From NCBI GenBank assembly GCA_019931245.1, contig JAINDL010000019.1:62001-126000 (forward strand): a DNA stretch of 64,000 nucleotides, written 5' to 3'. The DNA comes from Bryobacteraceae bacterium CoA2 C42. Lineage in GTDB: Bacteria > Acidobacteriota > Terriglobia > Bryobacterales > Bryobacteraceae. Below the pieces are notes generated by a model. That model ran no database searches. It had not been told where the DNA came from and saw only the letters and a list, made by a program, of their open reading frames with translations. A program made the position numbers and the translations under genes. This document shows, piece by piece, positions 17,901 through 26,063 of the stretch. Each line of letters opens with the position of its first letter. The stretch's first letter is position 1.

Positions 17901-18662
17901 CGTGCCCGGGTTGGTCAGCGAAATGGAGGTGCCCGCGAAGTCGGCCACGGTGAGCTTACCCTTGCGGCCGCGCTGGACGAGGTCGTCGTAGCTCTTCAGA
18001 TACTGCGAGAAGGTCATGGCGCCGGCGTTCTTGATGTTCGGCACCACCAGCGCGCGGCCGCCGTCGCGGGACGGCAGGTCGATGGCAAGACCCAGATTGA
18101 TATGGTTGCGGACGATCTTGAACGGGTCCTTTCCCTGTTCGGCGTAAGCGCAGTTCAACGCCGGAACGGCCTGCGCTGCCTTCACGATGGCCCAGCCGAT
18201 GATGTGGGTGTAGGAGATCTTCGAGTGGCCCAGCAGAGAGCGGTGCTGATTGATAATGCGCCGGTTTTCGTCGATCACCTTCACGGGGATCGAGCGCTGG
18301 CTGGTCGCCGTGGGGATGGCCAGCGACATCGTCATGTTCTCGGCCAACCGGGCCGGAGCGCCGCGCAGCGGAACAAGCTGCTCGGAGGAGTCGAGCTCTT
18401 TGCCGGGCGCCGGCTTGCTCTCGACCGCCTTGGTCTGGGTGGTTAACCCGGTGGCCGCCGCAGGGCTGGGAGCGGCGGGGGCGGCAGGAGGGGCAGCGGG
18501 CGCGGGGGGCGACGGCGGGGTGGCCGCAACGGCGCCGTTTCCCTTACCAGCGGCAAACTGGCTCTGCCAGCTTTCGTCCACAAAGCTGTGGTTGTTCTTA
18601 TACTGCTGATACAGCTCTTCTTCGAGCCAACTGTTTACATCGATTTTTGTACTTTCCGGCAT
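14925..18662 (-). CDS. kgd: Fused 2-oxoglutarate dehydrogenase E2/E1 (Kgd type)
   Basis: A 1245-residue protein joining two TCA-cycle activities. The N-terminus 'VNSWLEEELYQQY' resembles the E1-recruiting segment of mycobacterial Kgd. A Pro/Ala-rich linker covers about residues 45-75. Residues about 100-335 are an acyltransferase (E2) core with the catalytic motif 'TYDHRIIQGAESG' (H308). From about 375 onward lies the thiamine-diphosphate E1 part, with 'MAHRGRLNIL', the cofactor motif running from 'GDAAFIGQG' to 'VINNQIGFT', and 'QFGDFANGAQIMIDQ'. No lipoyl domain is present, so a separate lipoylated E2 protein must be used. Such fusions are best known from actinobacteria. The enzyme oxidises 2-oxoglutarate to succinyl-CoA with E3. 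A long antisense open frame covers it and is a GC artefact. Confidence 0.95.
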   Translation of the reverse strand: MPESTKIDVNSWLEEELYQQYKNNHSFVDESWQSQFAAGKGNGAVAATPPSPPAPAAPPAAPAAPSPAAATGLTTQTKAVESKPAPGKELDSSEQLVPLRGAPARLAENMTMSLAIPTATSQRSIPVKVIDENRRIINQHRSLLGHSKISYTHIIGWAIVKAAQAVPALNCAYAEQGKDPFKIVRNHINLGLAIDLPSRDGGRALVVPNIKNAGAMTFSQYLKSYDDLVQRGRKGKLTVADFAGTSISLTNPGTVGTVGSIPRLMPGQGCIIATGAIDFPAEYQGVADEMRAMLGIGKVMMVTCTYDHRIIQGAESGAFLGKLQGLLQGEDNFYSEIFHDLRMPHQPVRWEPDRAVMTRPAGGFRQVEIGKESSVLQLINAYRMRGHLIADLDPLGSEIQYHPELDPAHYGLTIWDLDREFVTGSLGAAVGEGAPHLVATLRELLEKMRQTYCGKIGCEYMYIQSPEQKTWLQQRMEPQANNWPLGEGDRVRALERVLEAEGFEQFLGNRFVGHKRFSLEGGESTVAILDEIVVRAADHLAHEIVIGMAHRGRLNILTNIIGKRPELIFSEFEGNPYEGSIQGSGDVKYHLGASGVRRSPSGREIVVSVAPNPSHLEAVNPVVEGIVRPKQDRLGDAKRERVIPLLIHGDAAFIGQGVVAETLNLSQLEGYTTGGTIHVVINNQIGFTAQPESYRSSLYATDVARIVDAPIFHVNGDDPEACIRVAQLAFDFRQRFKKDVVIDMICYRRHGHNEGDEPSYTQPIMYRKIRPQPSVATLFAERLVREKVISADEVDRMKKAITQRLSEAQVRSQANAQQYEFQELAVVDESDVRREIPQTAVDRSILERVVYGSTTFPEDFQVHPKLKSFIDKRLQMLDGGPVDWAAAEALAFGTLVLEGTPVRLSGQDSGRGTFSQRHLVFSDAETGERYIPIQHLEPNQARIEVWDSCLSEYAVMGFEFGYSVADPLCLVLWEAQFGDFANGAQIMIDQFITCSQQKWGQPSGLVLLLPHGQEGQGPEHSSARLERFLSLCAEDNIQVVYPTTAVQYFHVLRRQMHGGDDRRGMRKPLVVFTPKGMLRLPRASSTLADLTKGGFCEILGDTALTEATRVKRVILSTGKVHYDLAEAREKKGVTNIALIRIEQIYPFPTAELQDVLARYPVTAEVCFVQEEPRNMGAWRFVREHVQPLLDSSRRALRYIGRDESASPAPGSLKRHNFEQADLVQEAMDASSKPQPRTRLVARRKG

Positions 18663-18702
18663 GGAGAGGCTTACGCGGCGCAGACGCGGCGATTAACTTT
18701 TA

Positions 18703-19644
18703 TCATAACCGTACTGCAACCTTCGCCGTCACCCAGTCTGTCCAGAGCGCCGTCTCGCCCGTCGACAGCAACGGCGTTCCGTCCAGCAGGGCGTCCGCAA
18801 AATGCGCGACCAGCGGGTAGTGGAGGTTGGCGTGCGGCGGCAACTCCTCCGTCCCTCCCGGCCAGGTGAGGCGGCCGCTGTTGAGCGGCGTCAGTTCGAT
18901 GGCCCCATCGGTGCCCACAATCCGGAACTCATCGCGCTCTACCTTACTGTGCCAGCGTACGTCGACCATGCCACGCACGCCCCGCGGGTACTCGATAAGC
19001 ACGGTGGCGTTGTCTTCAACGGCATATTGATGGACGGCGTTCGAAGCCGCTCCGGCGGCCTGCACCGGGTTGCCGAACAGGAAATTCATCAGGTCGATCC
19101 GGTGCGAGGCGATGTCGTACAGCGGCCCGCCCCCGGCCAGCGCCGGATGGAACCGCCAGTAGTCCGGTTCGATGCCGGGGGCCACCCAGCTGTGGCTGGT
19201 CGCCTGACAGAAGACCGGCTGGCCGATGGCCCCGGCCGCGAGGAGCGCCTTGGCCCGCTGCAGATTGGGATAGAGCCGCCGGTAGTAGGCGACGCCAAAC
19301 AGCTGGCCCGTGTCCCGGGCCGCGGTCACCATATCGCGGGCCTCGGGATAGTTCATGGCCATCGGCTTTTCGCACAGCACGGCGCGGCCGGCCTGCAGCG
19401 CGGCCACCGTTTGGGGGGCGTGCAGCGCCACGGGTGTGCCGACATAAACGGCGTCGATCTCCGGATCGCGCAGGGCCTCTTCGAGCGTTGCGTAGGCGGG
19501 GCAGCCGTAGGGCGCGGCCTTGGCGGGCGACCGGGTGACGATGCCCCGCAGGCGGCTCCGGTCGTGCGCCGCGATCGCCGGCAGCACCCGCTTGCGCGTG
19601 ATATCGCCCACGCCGATCACCAGCCAGTTCACGATTTTGCTCAT
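18703..19644 (-). CDS. Gfo/Idh/MocA family oxidoreductase
   Basis: A 313-residue NAD(P)-dependent oxidoreductase. The Rossmann motif sits at the N-terminus ('VIGVGDITRKRVLPAI'). The family signature 'AVLCEKPMAMN' supplies the catalytic lysine of the EKP motif. The C-terminal alpha/beta domain includes 'GGGPLYDIASHRIDLMNFLFG', typical of sugar or inositol dehydrogenases. The substrate is unknown. It lies 40 bases upstream of the dehydrogenase fusion on the same strand. The divergent M24 gene begins 53 bases away. Confidence 0.92.
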   Translation of the reverse strand: MSKIVNWLVIGVGDITRKRVLPAIAAHDRSRLRGIVTRSPAKAAPYGCPAYATLEEALRDPEIDAVYVGTPVALHAPQTVAALQAGRAVLCEKPMAMNYPEARDMVTAARDTGQLFGVAYYRRLYPNLQRAKALLAAGAIGQPVFCQATSHSWVAPGIEPDYWRFHPALAGGGPLYDIASHRIDLMNFLFGNPVQAAGAASNAVHQYAVEDNATVLIEYPRGVRGMVDVRWHSKVERDEFRIVGTDGAIELTPLNSGRLTWPGGTEELPPHANLHYPLVAHFADALLDGTPLLSTGETALWTDWVTAKVAVRL

Positions 19645-19697
19645 GGTGCTATTGTCTCTTCATGGCGGCCGATCCCGTCGAGCCTCTTCGCTAGCCC

Positions 19698-21038
19698 ATG
19701 CCCTGGACCCACACCCTCATTGAAGCCGAATGGCCGGACACCGGACCGGTGGACGCCATCCCGTGGGCCGATGCGGCCGAGTTGACGCCCCGCCTGGCGC
19801 GCGCCCGGGCGCTTGGCTACTCGCATCTGCTCGTCTACGGCGACCGCGAACACTACGCCAATCTCCTGTGGGCCACGGGTTTTGATCCGCGCTTTGAAGA
19901 GGCGCTGCTGCTGCTGCCGGCCGAAGGTGCGCCGCTGCTGCTCGTCGGCAACGAATGCATCGGCTATCTCCGCATCAGCGGACTGTACACGGCCGGTCTG
20001 CTGCGCGGCGAGGTCTACGCGCCGTTTTCGCTGATGGACCAGCCGCGCGGCCACGGCCGCACGCTGCGGGAGATCTTCACGGCCGAGGGCCTGGGTGGCG
20101 CAGCGAAAATCGGGGTGGTGGGTTGGAAGGATTATGACGAGCCGGGGCAGTGCGACCTGCCCTCGTACCTCGTCGACCTGCTGCGCGAGTTCGCTCCCAT
20201 CGAGAACGCCACGCGCGCTTTTACGCGGCTCCGCGCCCGGGCCACGCCCTGGGAGATCGCCTATTTCGAATACACCAACAGCGCCACGGCCGAGGCGATG
20301 CGCCGCATCCTGTTTGGCCTGCGCGAAGGCCTGGTCGACTACCAGGTCGCCGCCCAGGGCGGCTACAACGGCCTTCCCATGTCCTGCCACTGGACGGTGA
20401 AGACCGGCCCCAGCCGCGTCAGCCTGGCCAGCCCGAGCGGCAACGTCATCCGCCGCGGCGAGTATTTTTCGGCCAATGTCAGCTACTGGGGGAGCAACTG
20501 CTGCCGCTGCGGCTGGCTGGGCTTTGATTCGAACGACGCCCCGGCCGGCTACCTCGACGAGTTCGCCGGGCCCTACGTGGCCGCGCTGGCGGCCTGGTTT
20601 GAACATCTCACCCTGGGCCGCCCGGGCGGCGAGCTGTTTGACCTGATCCATCGCCTTCTGCCCTTTGCCGAGTACGGTATTTTTCTCAACCCCGGCCACC
20701 TGATCCACTACGACGAGTGGCCCGGGTCGCCCATCTACGCGGGCTCTACCGAGCCGCTCGCAAGCGGCATGATCATTCAATCCGACATCATTCCAAGTTC
20801 GCCGCGCTTCTCGTCGACGCGCATGGAGGACAGCTACGCGCTGGCGGATGCCCCGCTGCGGGCGACGCTCGCCGCGCTTTACCCGGCGGTAGCGCACCGC
20901 ATCGAGCAGCGACGCGAGTTCATGACCGGCGTGCTCGGCTTCGCATTGCCGCCTGAGGTGCTGCCGCTTGGCGACCTGTGCGGCATCGTGCCCCCCTACC
21001 TGTTCGAACCCAACGTGATGATCGGCGTCGAGCGCTAG
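19698..21038 (+). CDS. M24 (creatinase/Xaa-Pro peptidase) fold protein lacking metal ligands
   Basis: A 446-residue protein with a creatinase-like N-terminal domain (about 1-170) and a pita-bread M24 domain (about 180-430). In active M24 peptidases two aspartates, a histidine and two glutamates bind metals. Here the region that should carry the first Asp pair reads 'GEYFSANVSYWGSNCCRCGW', with no acidic ligand. The histidine survives ('LNPGHLIHYDEW') and one glutamate survives ('TRMEDSYAL'), while the other region reads 'MIIQSDIIPS'. It may therefore be a non-metal hydrolase, as creatinase itself is, or a non-catalytic relative. Its 3' end overlaps the convergent alr gene by four bases. Confidence 0.82.
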   Translation: MPWTHTLIEAEWPDTGPVDAIPWADAAELTPRLARARALGYSHLLVYGDREHYANLLWATGFDPRFEEALLLLPAEGAPLLLVGNECIGYLRISGLYTAGLLRGEVYAPFSLMDQPRGHGRTLREIFTAEGLGGAAKIGVVGWKDYDEPGQCDLPSYLVDLLREFAPIENATRAFTRLRARATPWEIAYFEYTNSATAEAMRRILFGLREGLVDYQVAAQGGYNGLPMSCHWTVKTGPSRVSLASPSGNVIRRGEYFSANVSYWGSNCCRCGWLGFDSNDAPAGYLDEFAGPYVAALAAWFEHLTLGRPGGELFDLIHRLLPFAEYGIFLNPGHLIHYDEWPGSPIYAGSTEPLASGMIIQSDIIPSSPRFSSTRMEDSYALADAPLRATLAALYPAVAHRIEQRREFMTGVLGFALPPEVLPLGDLCGIVPPYLFEPNVMIGVER

Positions 21039-22135
21039 TCAACGAAAATCCGCGCCACGCGCGAACTGATGCCGCAGAGCACCGCGTAGGAGATGGTTCC
21101 GGCCGTGCGGGCAATCTGCTGGGCGTCGATTTCGCCGCCGAGCAGCGTCACCGGGTCGCCCGGCCGCAGCGCCGGCACGGCAGTGACGTCGATGGTCGTG
21201 ACGTCCATCGAGACGGCCCCGAGCACGGGACACAACCGGTCCTGCACAAGCACCTTGCCTTTGTTCGACAGCCGGTGCGGGTAGCCGTCGGCGTAGCCGG
21301 CGGCCAGAATGGCGATGCGCATCGGCTTCGAGGCGCGGAACATGGCTCCGTAGCCAATGGCGGCACCGGCGGGAATCTCCTTGACGGCGAGGACGCAGGT
21401 CTTCCAGGTCAGCGCGGGGGTGACGGCGAGTTCGCGCTCCGGCGCCGGGCCTTTGGCCGGGGAGATGTAGCCGTAGATGGCGTGCCCCGGCCGGACCATA
21501 TTGCCCCAGGCCTCGCGCCGGCCGTAAGCGATCGGGATCGTGCTCGACAGATGGACGTAGGCCGGGCGGAGACCGCTCGCGGCCAGCAGGTCAAAGAAGT
21601 AGCGGGTCTGCTCCTCTGTCTGCGCCGAACCGTAGTCGGCCGAGGAGGCGAAGTGGGTCATCAGCCCTTCGAGAGAGGCGGTCCGGCAGCTGTGCACGGC
21701 TTGGGCGACGGGCCGGGCCGCGGCGCGCACCCCCAGCCGTCCCATGCCGCTGTCGATCTTCAGGTGGAAGGCGGTGGGCTGAGCGCGGCGCGCGGCGAGG
21801 TGGTCGAGTTCGGCCACCTCGCCGAGATCGTGCAGCACCGGGGTGAGCCCGTAGTCAAAGAACGCCTCGCGGCTGCCGGGGAGAAAATCGGCCATCACCA
21901 GAATGCGGGCCTGGATGCCGGCGTCGCGCAGCACGGCGCCCTCGTGCACATTGCTCACCGCCAGCCACTGCGCCCCGGCCTGCTCGAGCGCCCGGGCCAC
22001 CGCCACCGCGCCGTGCCGGTAGGCATCGGCCTTGACGACGGGCATCACCGCCACCGGCTGCCCTACCAGCGCACGCACGGCCCGGAAGTTCCCGGCGATC
22101 CGTCCGAGCGAGACTTCTAACCACGATCGGTGCAT
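21035..22135 (-). CDS. alr: Alanine racemase
   Basis: A 366-residue fold-type III PLP enzyme that interconverts L- and D-alanine for peptidoglycan. The PLP lysine is in 'VMPVVKADAYRHG'; the usual family sequence is VVKANAYGHG, so two neighbouring positions differ. The catalytic tyrosine region is 'AIGYGAMF', and 'AAGYADGYPHRLS' and 'GAVSMDV' are also family-like. The length is normal. The first 19 bases overlap the end of the upstream glycosyltransferase gene. The chosen start gives the normal opening 'W-x-E-V-x-L'. It is the last gene of the glycosyltransferase operon, an unusual position that suggests co-regulation with surface-glycan synthesis. Confidence 0.92.
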   Translation of the reverse strand: MHRSWLEVSLGRIAGNFRAVRALVGQPVAVMPVVKADAYRHGAVAVARALEQAGAQWLAVSNVHEGAVLRDAGIQARILVMADFLPGSREAFFDYGLTPVLHDLGEVAELDHLAARRAQPTAFHLKIDSGMGRLGVRAAARPVAQAVHSCRTASLEGLMTHFASSADYGSAQTEEQTRYFFDLLAASGLRPAYVHLSSTIPIAYGRREAWGNMVRPGHAIYGYISPAKGPAPERELAVTPALTWKTCVLAVKEIPAGAAIGYGAMFRASKPMRIAILAAGYADGYPHRLSNKGKVLVQDRLCPVLGAVSMDVTTIDVTAVPALRPGDPVTLLGGEIDAQQIARTAGTISYAVLCGISSRVARIFVD

Positions 22136-23205
22136 AACTCCTCAAACAGCGCCAGGTAGGCGTCCGTGACCGCGTCCCAGCTGTAGCGTTCCTGCACGCG
22201 GGCCACCGCCGCCGCCCGCAGCCGCTCCCGCTCGGCCGCCGGCAGGGCCAGCGCCTGACGCAGTACCTCGGCGAGGCTGGCGGTCGTAAACGGCAGTCCC
22301 ACGCCGCCGGCGACCTCGCGGTTCTCTTCGGTGTCGAGATAGAGCACCAGCGCGCCGCGCCCCATGGCCTCAATCAACGCCGGATGCGTGCCGCCGACCT
22401 CGGTGGCGTGGATGTAGGCGTAGCAGTGCGAACCCAGCTCTTTGTAGCCCTGGCCGTAGATCGCCCCGGGCATGACGATTCGCGGGTCCTGCGTATCGCG
22501 GACCCGGGCAATGTAGTCGTGCGAGTAGGGAGCGTCGCCGATCAGGGCGAGGCGCAGGTTCGTCTCCACCTGCTCGAAGGCCTCGCGCACCAGCAGGGCG
22601 TTGTTTTCCGGCTCCATGCGGCTGACGTAGAGAAAGTAGGCTTCCGGCTCGAGGCCAAGCTCGTCGAGCGCCGCGCGCGTCGGCAGTTTGCCCATCTCGG
22701 CGCCGTAGGCGATGAAGGTGGTCTCGGTGCCGTAGACCTCGCGATAGTAGGCCCGGATGGCGATGGCGTCCGAAACGGCGCGGTCCGGACAGAACGTCGC
22801 CAGCCACTCCGACAACCGGTACCAGGCTTTGGCGAAGCGGTTCCACTTCTTGCGCTTGCGTTCGAGGCCGTCGACGTTCAAAGCCACCCGCGTGCCGGCC
22901 AGGCGCGGCATCCAGGCGAAGATGGCGTTGGCGGCGTTGCAGTACAGGGCTACCTCCTGCCGCTGCGTGAGCAGATGCAGGGTAGAGAGCGCCGTGTGGA
23001 CGATCGTTTCGAGATACTTGTGCCGGATGGTGGGCAGGGTGCGGAGACGCATGCCCAGGTAGTGGCTGGCGGGGTGCTGCTGCCGGCAGTAGACCAGGAC
23101 CTCGTGCCCGCGCGCCACCAGGCGCCGGCCCAACTCTTCGGCGAAGGTCTCGAACCCTCCGTAGTTGGCCGGCACGCCGCGCGTGCCAACAATGGCAATG
23201 CGCAT
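22117..23205 (-). CDS. DUF1972-type (rhamnosyltransferase-like) GT4 glycosyltransferase
   Basis: A 362-residue GT-B enzyme with the DUF1972 N-terminus 'IAIVGTRGVPANYGGFETFAEEL'-like opening seen in capsule rhamnosyltransferases of the Cps2T/WchF kind. The C-terminal donor domain contains 'FLYVSRMEPENN', 'GAIYGQGYKELG' and 'EVGGTHPALIEAMGRG'. It probably adds a deoxyhexose to a lipid-linked repeat unit. The specificity is inferred from family resemblance only. It sits three bases after the GT2 gene upstream and overlaps alr downstream. Confidence 0.88.
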   Translation of the reverse strand: MRIAIVGTRGVPANYGGFETFAEELGRRLVARGHEVLVYCRQQHPASHYLGMRLRTLPTIRHKYLETIVHTALSTLHLLTQRQEVALYCNAANAIFAWMPRLAGTRVALNVDGLERKRKKWNRFAKAWYRLSEWLATFCPDRAVSDAIAIRAYYREVYGTETTFIAYGAEMGKLPTRAALDELGLEPEAYFLYVSRMEPENNALLVREAFEQVETNLRLALIGDAPYSHDYIARVRDTQDPRIVMPGAIYGQGYKELGSHCYAYIHATEVGGTHPALIEAMGRGALVLYLDTEENREVAGGVGLPFTTASLAEVLRQALALPAAERERLRAAAVARVQERYSWDAVTDAYLALFEELCTDRG

Positions 23206-23208
23206 CGA

Positions 23209-24261
23209 CTAACCGCGGGCTGTACGCAGACGCGATTGCACCCGGGCCGGGGTCGGCTTCGGCGCCGGACGAGCCGCGGGCGCCTCCTGGAACCAGCTTG
23301 CGATGTACTCGTCGGTGACCCGGCGCCGCCGCATGATGATCTCGCGCTTGGCCCACACGCGCTGCCAGCTTTTTACGATCGCGGGGAAGGCCCGGAGCGA
23401 GGAGGTTTCGCGGGTAAAGCAGCAGACGACCACCACGGCATCCCGGAACGTGATCCAGAACCAGTGCCGCTTGTAGAGATCGGCCGTCATGTTCTTGATC
23501 CGCATCAGGAAGCGGTTCTTCACCGAGTGCATGTTGATTTCGGCCGGTAGCGCACGCCGGTTGCCGGGGAGCACGTTGCGGACGTGATAGGCGCGCGGGT
23601 TCGGGGTGTAAAGGCAGCGCCAACCGAGAAGTTGCGCCCGCCATGCCACATCGGCGTCCTCGCGATAGACGAAAAAGTCGGAATCGAAGAATTCGCCGTC
23701 GATCGAAACATCGTCGATCATCTCGCGGCGGTAGAGCGCCGCGGCGGCGGTAGCGCCGAAGACGTACTCAAAGTTCGAGTACTCTCCGTTGTCGACCTCC
23801 TGACTTCCCCGGTCGAGGTGGCGGAGCATCGGGGTGAAGTAGATGCCGGTGGAGTCCACGCGCGGGCGGTCCGGCAGGTCGAAGGTCGCGCTGATTGTGA
23901 GGAGTTTGCCGCAAACCGAGCCGATCCGCGGATGCAGGTGGCCCGCCTCGACCAACTGGGCGATGAAGTTCGGCAGCAGAAGAACGTCGGGATTAAGGGT
24001 GAGGATCCATTCGCCCCGGCTGAGGCGGATGGCTTGGTTCTGGGCGGCGGCGAATCCGGTGTTTTGATCGTTGTAAAAAATCCGGCACCGCCCTTCGAAC
24101 TGCTCGAGGATGTCAATGGTGCCATCGGTGGAGTTGTTATCGATGACAACAACTTCCATGCTCGAATGCTTCTGCGCCAGAACGGACTCGAGACACCGCT
24201 TGATGAAGCGACCGCTGTTGTAGGTGACGATGGTGACAGTTACCAGATCGGGTTGAGCCAT
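23209..24261 (-). CDS. GT2 family glycosyltransferase
   Basis: A 350-residue GT-A enzyme. The nucleotide-binding start is 'VTVTIVTYNSGRFIKRCLES', the acidic site is 'VVVIDNNSTDGT', and the metal-site region reads 'WILTLNPDVLLL'. 'FFVYREDADVAWRAQLLGWR' is the acceptor-side motif common to WcaA/rhamnosyl-type GT2 enzymes. The tail beyond residue 240 is basic and contains a possible amphipathic membrane-binding helix. It probably acts on an undecaprenyl-linked intermediate. It follows the next GT2 gene after nine bases. Confidence 0.9.
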   Translation of the reverse strand: MAQPDLVTVTIVTYNSGRFIKRCLESVLAQKHSSMEVVVIDNNSTDGTIDILEQFEGRCRIFYNDQNTGFAAAQNQAIRLSRGEWILTLNPDVLLLPNFIAQLVEAGHLHPRIGSVCGKLLTISATFDLPDRPRVDSTGIYFTPMLRHLDRGSQEVDNGEYSNFEYVFGATAAAALYRREMIDDVSIDGEFFDSDFFVYREDADVAWRAQLLGWRCLYTPNPRAYHVRNVLPGNRRALPAEINMHSVKNRFLMRIKNMTADLYKRHWFWITFRDAVVVVCCFTRETSSLRAFPAIVKSWQRVWAKREIIMRRRRVTDEYIASWFQEAPAARPAPKPTPARVQSRLRTARG

Positions 24262-24270
24262 TTCGATTGT

Positions 24271-25182
24271 CTAGTGGTTCTTGATTTTCCCCAAAACCAC
24301 ACAACGGGCGGAGAGTTGAATGGAGTCCAAGTGTGCGCCGAAAACCGGCCAGCCCCGCAGCAGGAAAATCCCCAAGATAGATCTTGCTACCAGACCGAAA
24401 AGTACGCACCCGGCAATTAGCCGCCTGGTCACGGCCCCGAAATGCTCAACAGCGTACTTTAGCAGACTACCATACCAGAACCGGATCTGGCAGGAATCGG
24501 GCAGTTTTTGCACGGAGTGCCCTCCTGCGTGCAGCGCCAGCACCGTGGGCTCCAGTACGATCGCCCCGCCGGCGTCCCGGAAGCGCCGGGCATAGTCGAC
24601 ATCTTCGAACCAGACCGGATAGTAACTCTCGTCGAACCCGCCCAACTCCTCCCAGTCATCGCGGCGGAACAGGAACAGGGCACCCGCGGGCTGCTCGACG
24701 AGCTGTTGTTTGTGGAGGTCGATATCCATGCAGCGATAGCTCCGATTGACTGGATTGTCCGGCCAGAGTCGATTTATCCCGAGCACTTCACAAACCAATG
24801 CCGTCGCGGTGGGTAACCTACGGATACTGAAGCCTTTTTGCGGTTTCCCGTCCGCTTCGACCAGTAGTCCGGCCGCAGCGGTGTGTCGGTTGGCGACGCA
24901 GATGTCGCAAAGAGGCCCAACACCGGTGAGCAGGCGGGCGTCCGGATTGAGCAGCAGGGTGAGCGGCGCCGTGTGCGCCCGCACCCCCTGATTGACGGCG
25001 GCGGCGAAGCCGCGGTTGGCTTCGTTTCGCAAAACGGTTACATCGGCGGGGAAAACCGTGCCGTCGGTGGAGGCGTTGTCGACAACCACCACGGGAATGC
25101 CGAACTGCCGGCAGGAGGCAACGGCGGCGCCGAGGTGCGCGCCGGAGTTGTAGGTGACGATGACGGCGGTAACCAGGCTCAT
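24271..25182 (-). CDS. GT2 family glycosyltransferase
   Basis: A 303-residue GT-A enzyme starting 'MSLVTAVIVTYNSG'. Motifs are 'VVVVDNASTDGT', 'PLTLLLNPDARLL' and 'DESYYPVWFEDVDYARRFRDAG', the last matching the D-x-D/ED-x-D acceptor region of rhamnosyltransferase-like GT2 proteins. A C-terminal hydrophobic stretch ('LIAGCVLFGLVARSILGIFLL') suggests membrane anchoring. The start at 25182 was preferred over a Gly/Pro-rich extension to 25344. It overlaps the preceding GT2 gene by four bases (ATGA). Confidence 0.9.
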   Translation of the reverse strand: MSLVTAVIVTYNSGAHLGAAVASCRQFGIPVVVVDNASTDGTVFPADVTVLRNEANRGFAAAVNQGVRAHTAPLTLLLNPDARLLTGVGPLCDICVANRHTAAAGLLVEADGKPQKGFSIRRLPTATALVCEVLGINRLWPDNPVNRSYRCMDIDLHKQQLVEQPAGALFLFRRDDWEELGGFDESYYPVWFEDVDYARRFRDAGGAIVLEPTVLALHAGGHSVQKLPDSCQIRFWYGSLLKYAVEHFGAVTRRLIAGCVLFGLVARSILGIFLLRGWPVFGAHLDSIQLSARCVVLGKIKNH

Positions 25183-26063
25183 GGCCGCACCAGGCGGAAG
25201 TACCAGCGCCAGAACGTATCGAAGCCGGTTTCCTGCTGCAGGGCTTGAATCAGGGCGTCGTCGCAGGCGAGGGGGGCCGCCGGCCGCACCGGGAAGACCG
25301 GAAACACCGCCCGGTGGCCCCGGCGCCGGGCCAGCTCCCGCCACAGGAATTCAGCCGCCACCACCGCCCAGCGGTGGCTTTTGCCCCAGTGCTGGGCCAC
25401 CAGCCGCGCGTGGTTGGTGGAAATCTGCCGGACGGTGAAGGCGCTCCAGGCGCCCGCCGTGGCGCTGCCTTCGTGCCGGCCGGTGGCGGCCGGGACGTAG
25501 CGGCCTCGCAGCCCGGCTCGCCGGCAGCGGACGCCGAATTCGACATCCTCGTAGTAGGAGCCGAAGGACTCATTGAGCTCGCCAACCTGCTCGCGCAGTT
25601 CGGTCCGGAGCAGGACGGCGGTAAACGATGCCATGCTGATCTCGCGCGGGGTATCCCACGGGCCCCCGTCCGGGCGGCCATGACCGGCCCGCCAGGCAAA
25701 GCCGCCGCGGCTCAGCAGGTCGAAGGTCCCGTCAAGAAGCCCGTCGGGGCGGAAGAGCTTGCCGGTGGCGAACCAGCCGCCGGCGGCGAGCAGGTGTTCG
25801 AGCCAGGCCGGGTGCAGGCGGACATCGTTGTTAATGACGGCGATGTGCGTTGTGGTGGCCGCGCGCCAGCCGGCGTTGACGGCGGCGGCGAAGCCGCGGT
25901 TTTCGGGCAGCCGCAGCACATCGTCACCATGGAAGGGCTCGGTTGAGCCGTCATCGACGACGAGGATACGGTCAAAGGCTACGGTCTGTTGCCGCAGCGC
26001 CGCCACGCATTGCCGGGTCAGTTCTGCCCGGTTCCACATGGGGATGATGGCGGTGACGCTCAC
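25179..26063 (-). CDS. GT2 family glycosyltransferase
   Basis: A 294-residue GT-A enzyme opening with 'VTAIIPMWNRAELTRQC'. Catalytic-core motifs are 'ILVVDDGSTE', 'IAVINNDVRLHPAWLEHL' and 'FGSYYEDVEFGVRCRRAG'. The start is GTG at 26063, inside the stop of the upstream gene (GTGA overlap). A longer reading to 26276 would run through that gene out of frame. Relative to its operon neighbours it is short between the nucleotide and acceptor motifs. Sugar specificity is unknown. Confidence 0.88.
   Translation of the reverse strand: MSVTAIIPMWNRAELTRQCVAALRQQTVAFDRILVVDDGSTEPFHGDDVLRLPENRGFAAAVNAGWRAATTTHIAVINNDVRLHPAWLEHLLAAGGWFATGKLFRPDGLLDGTFDLLSRGGFAWRAGHGRPDGGPWDTPREISMASFTAVLLRTELREQVGELNESFGSYYEDVEFGVRCRRAGLRGRYVPAATGRHEGSATAGAWSAFTVRQISTNHARLVAQHWGKSHRWAVVAAEFLWRELARRRGHRAVFPVFPVRPAAPLACDDALIQALQQETGFDTFWRWYFRLVRP

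Noticed and set aside
15018..18446. A 1142-codon open frame on the plus strand opposite the 2-oxoglutarate dehydrogenase gene
   Set aside because: High GC keeps the antisense frame free of stops. The translation is His/Arg/Ala-rich with no domain, while the minus strand encodes a clear enzyme.
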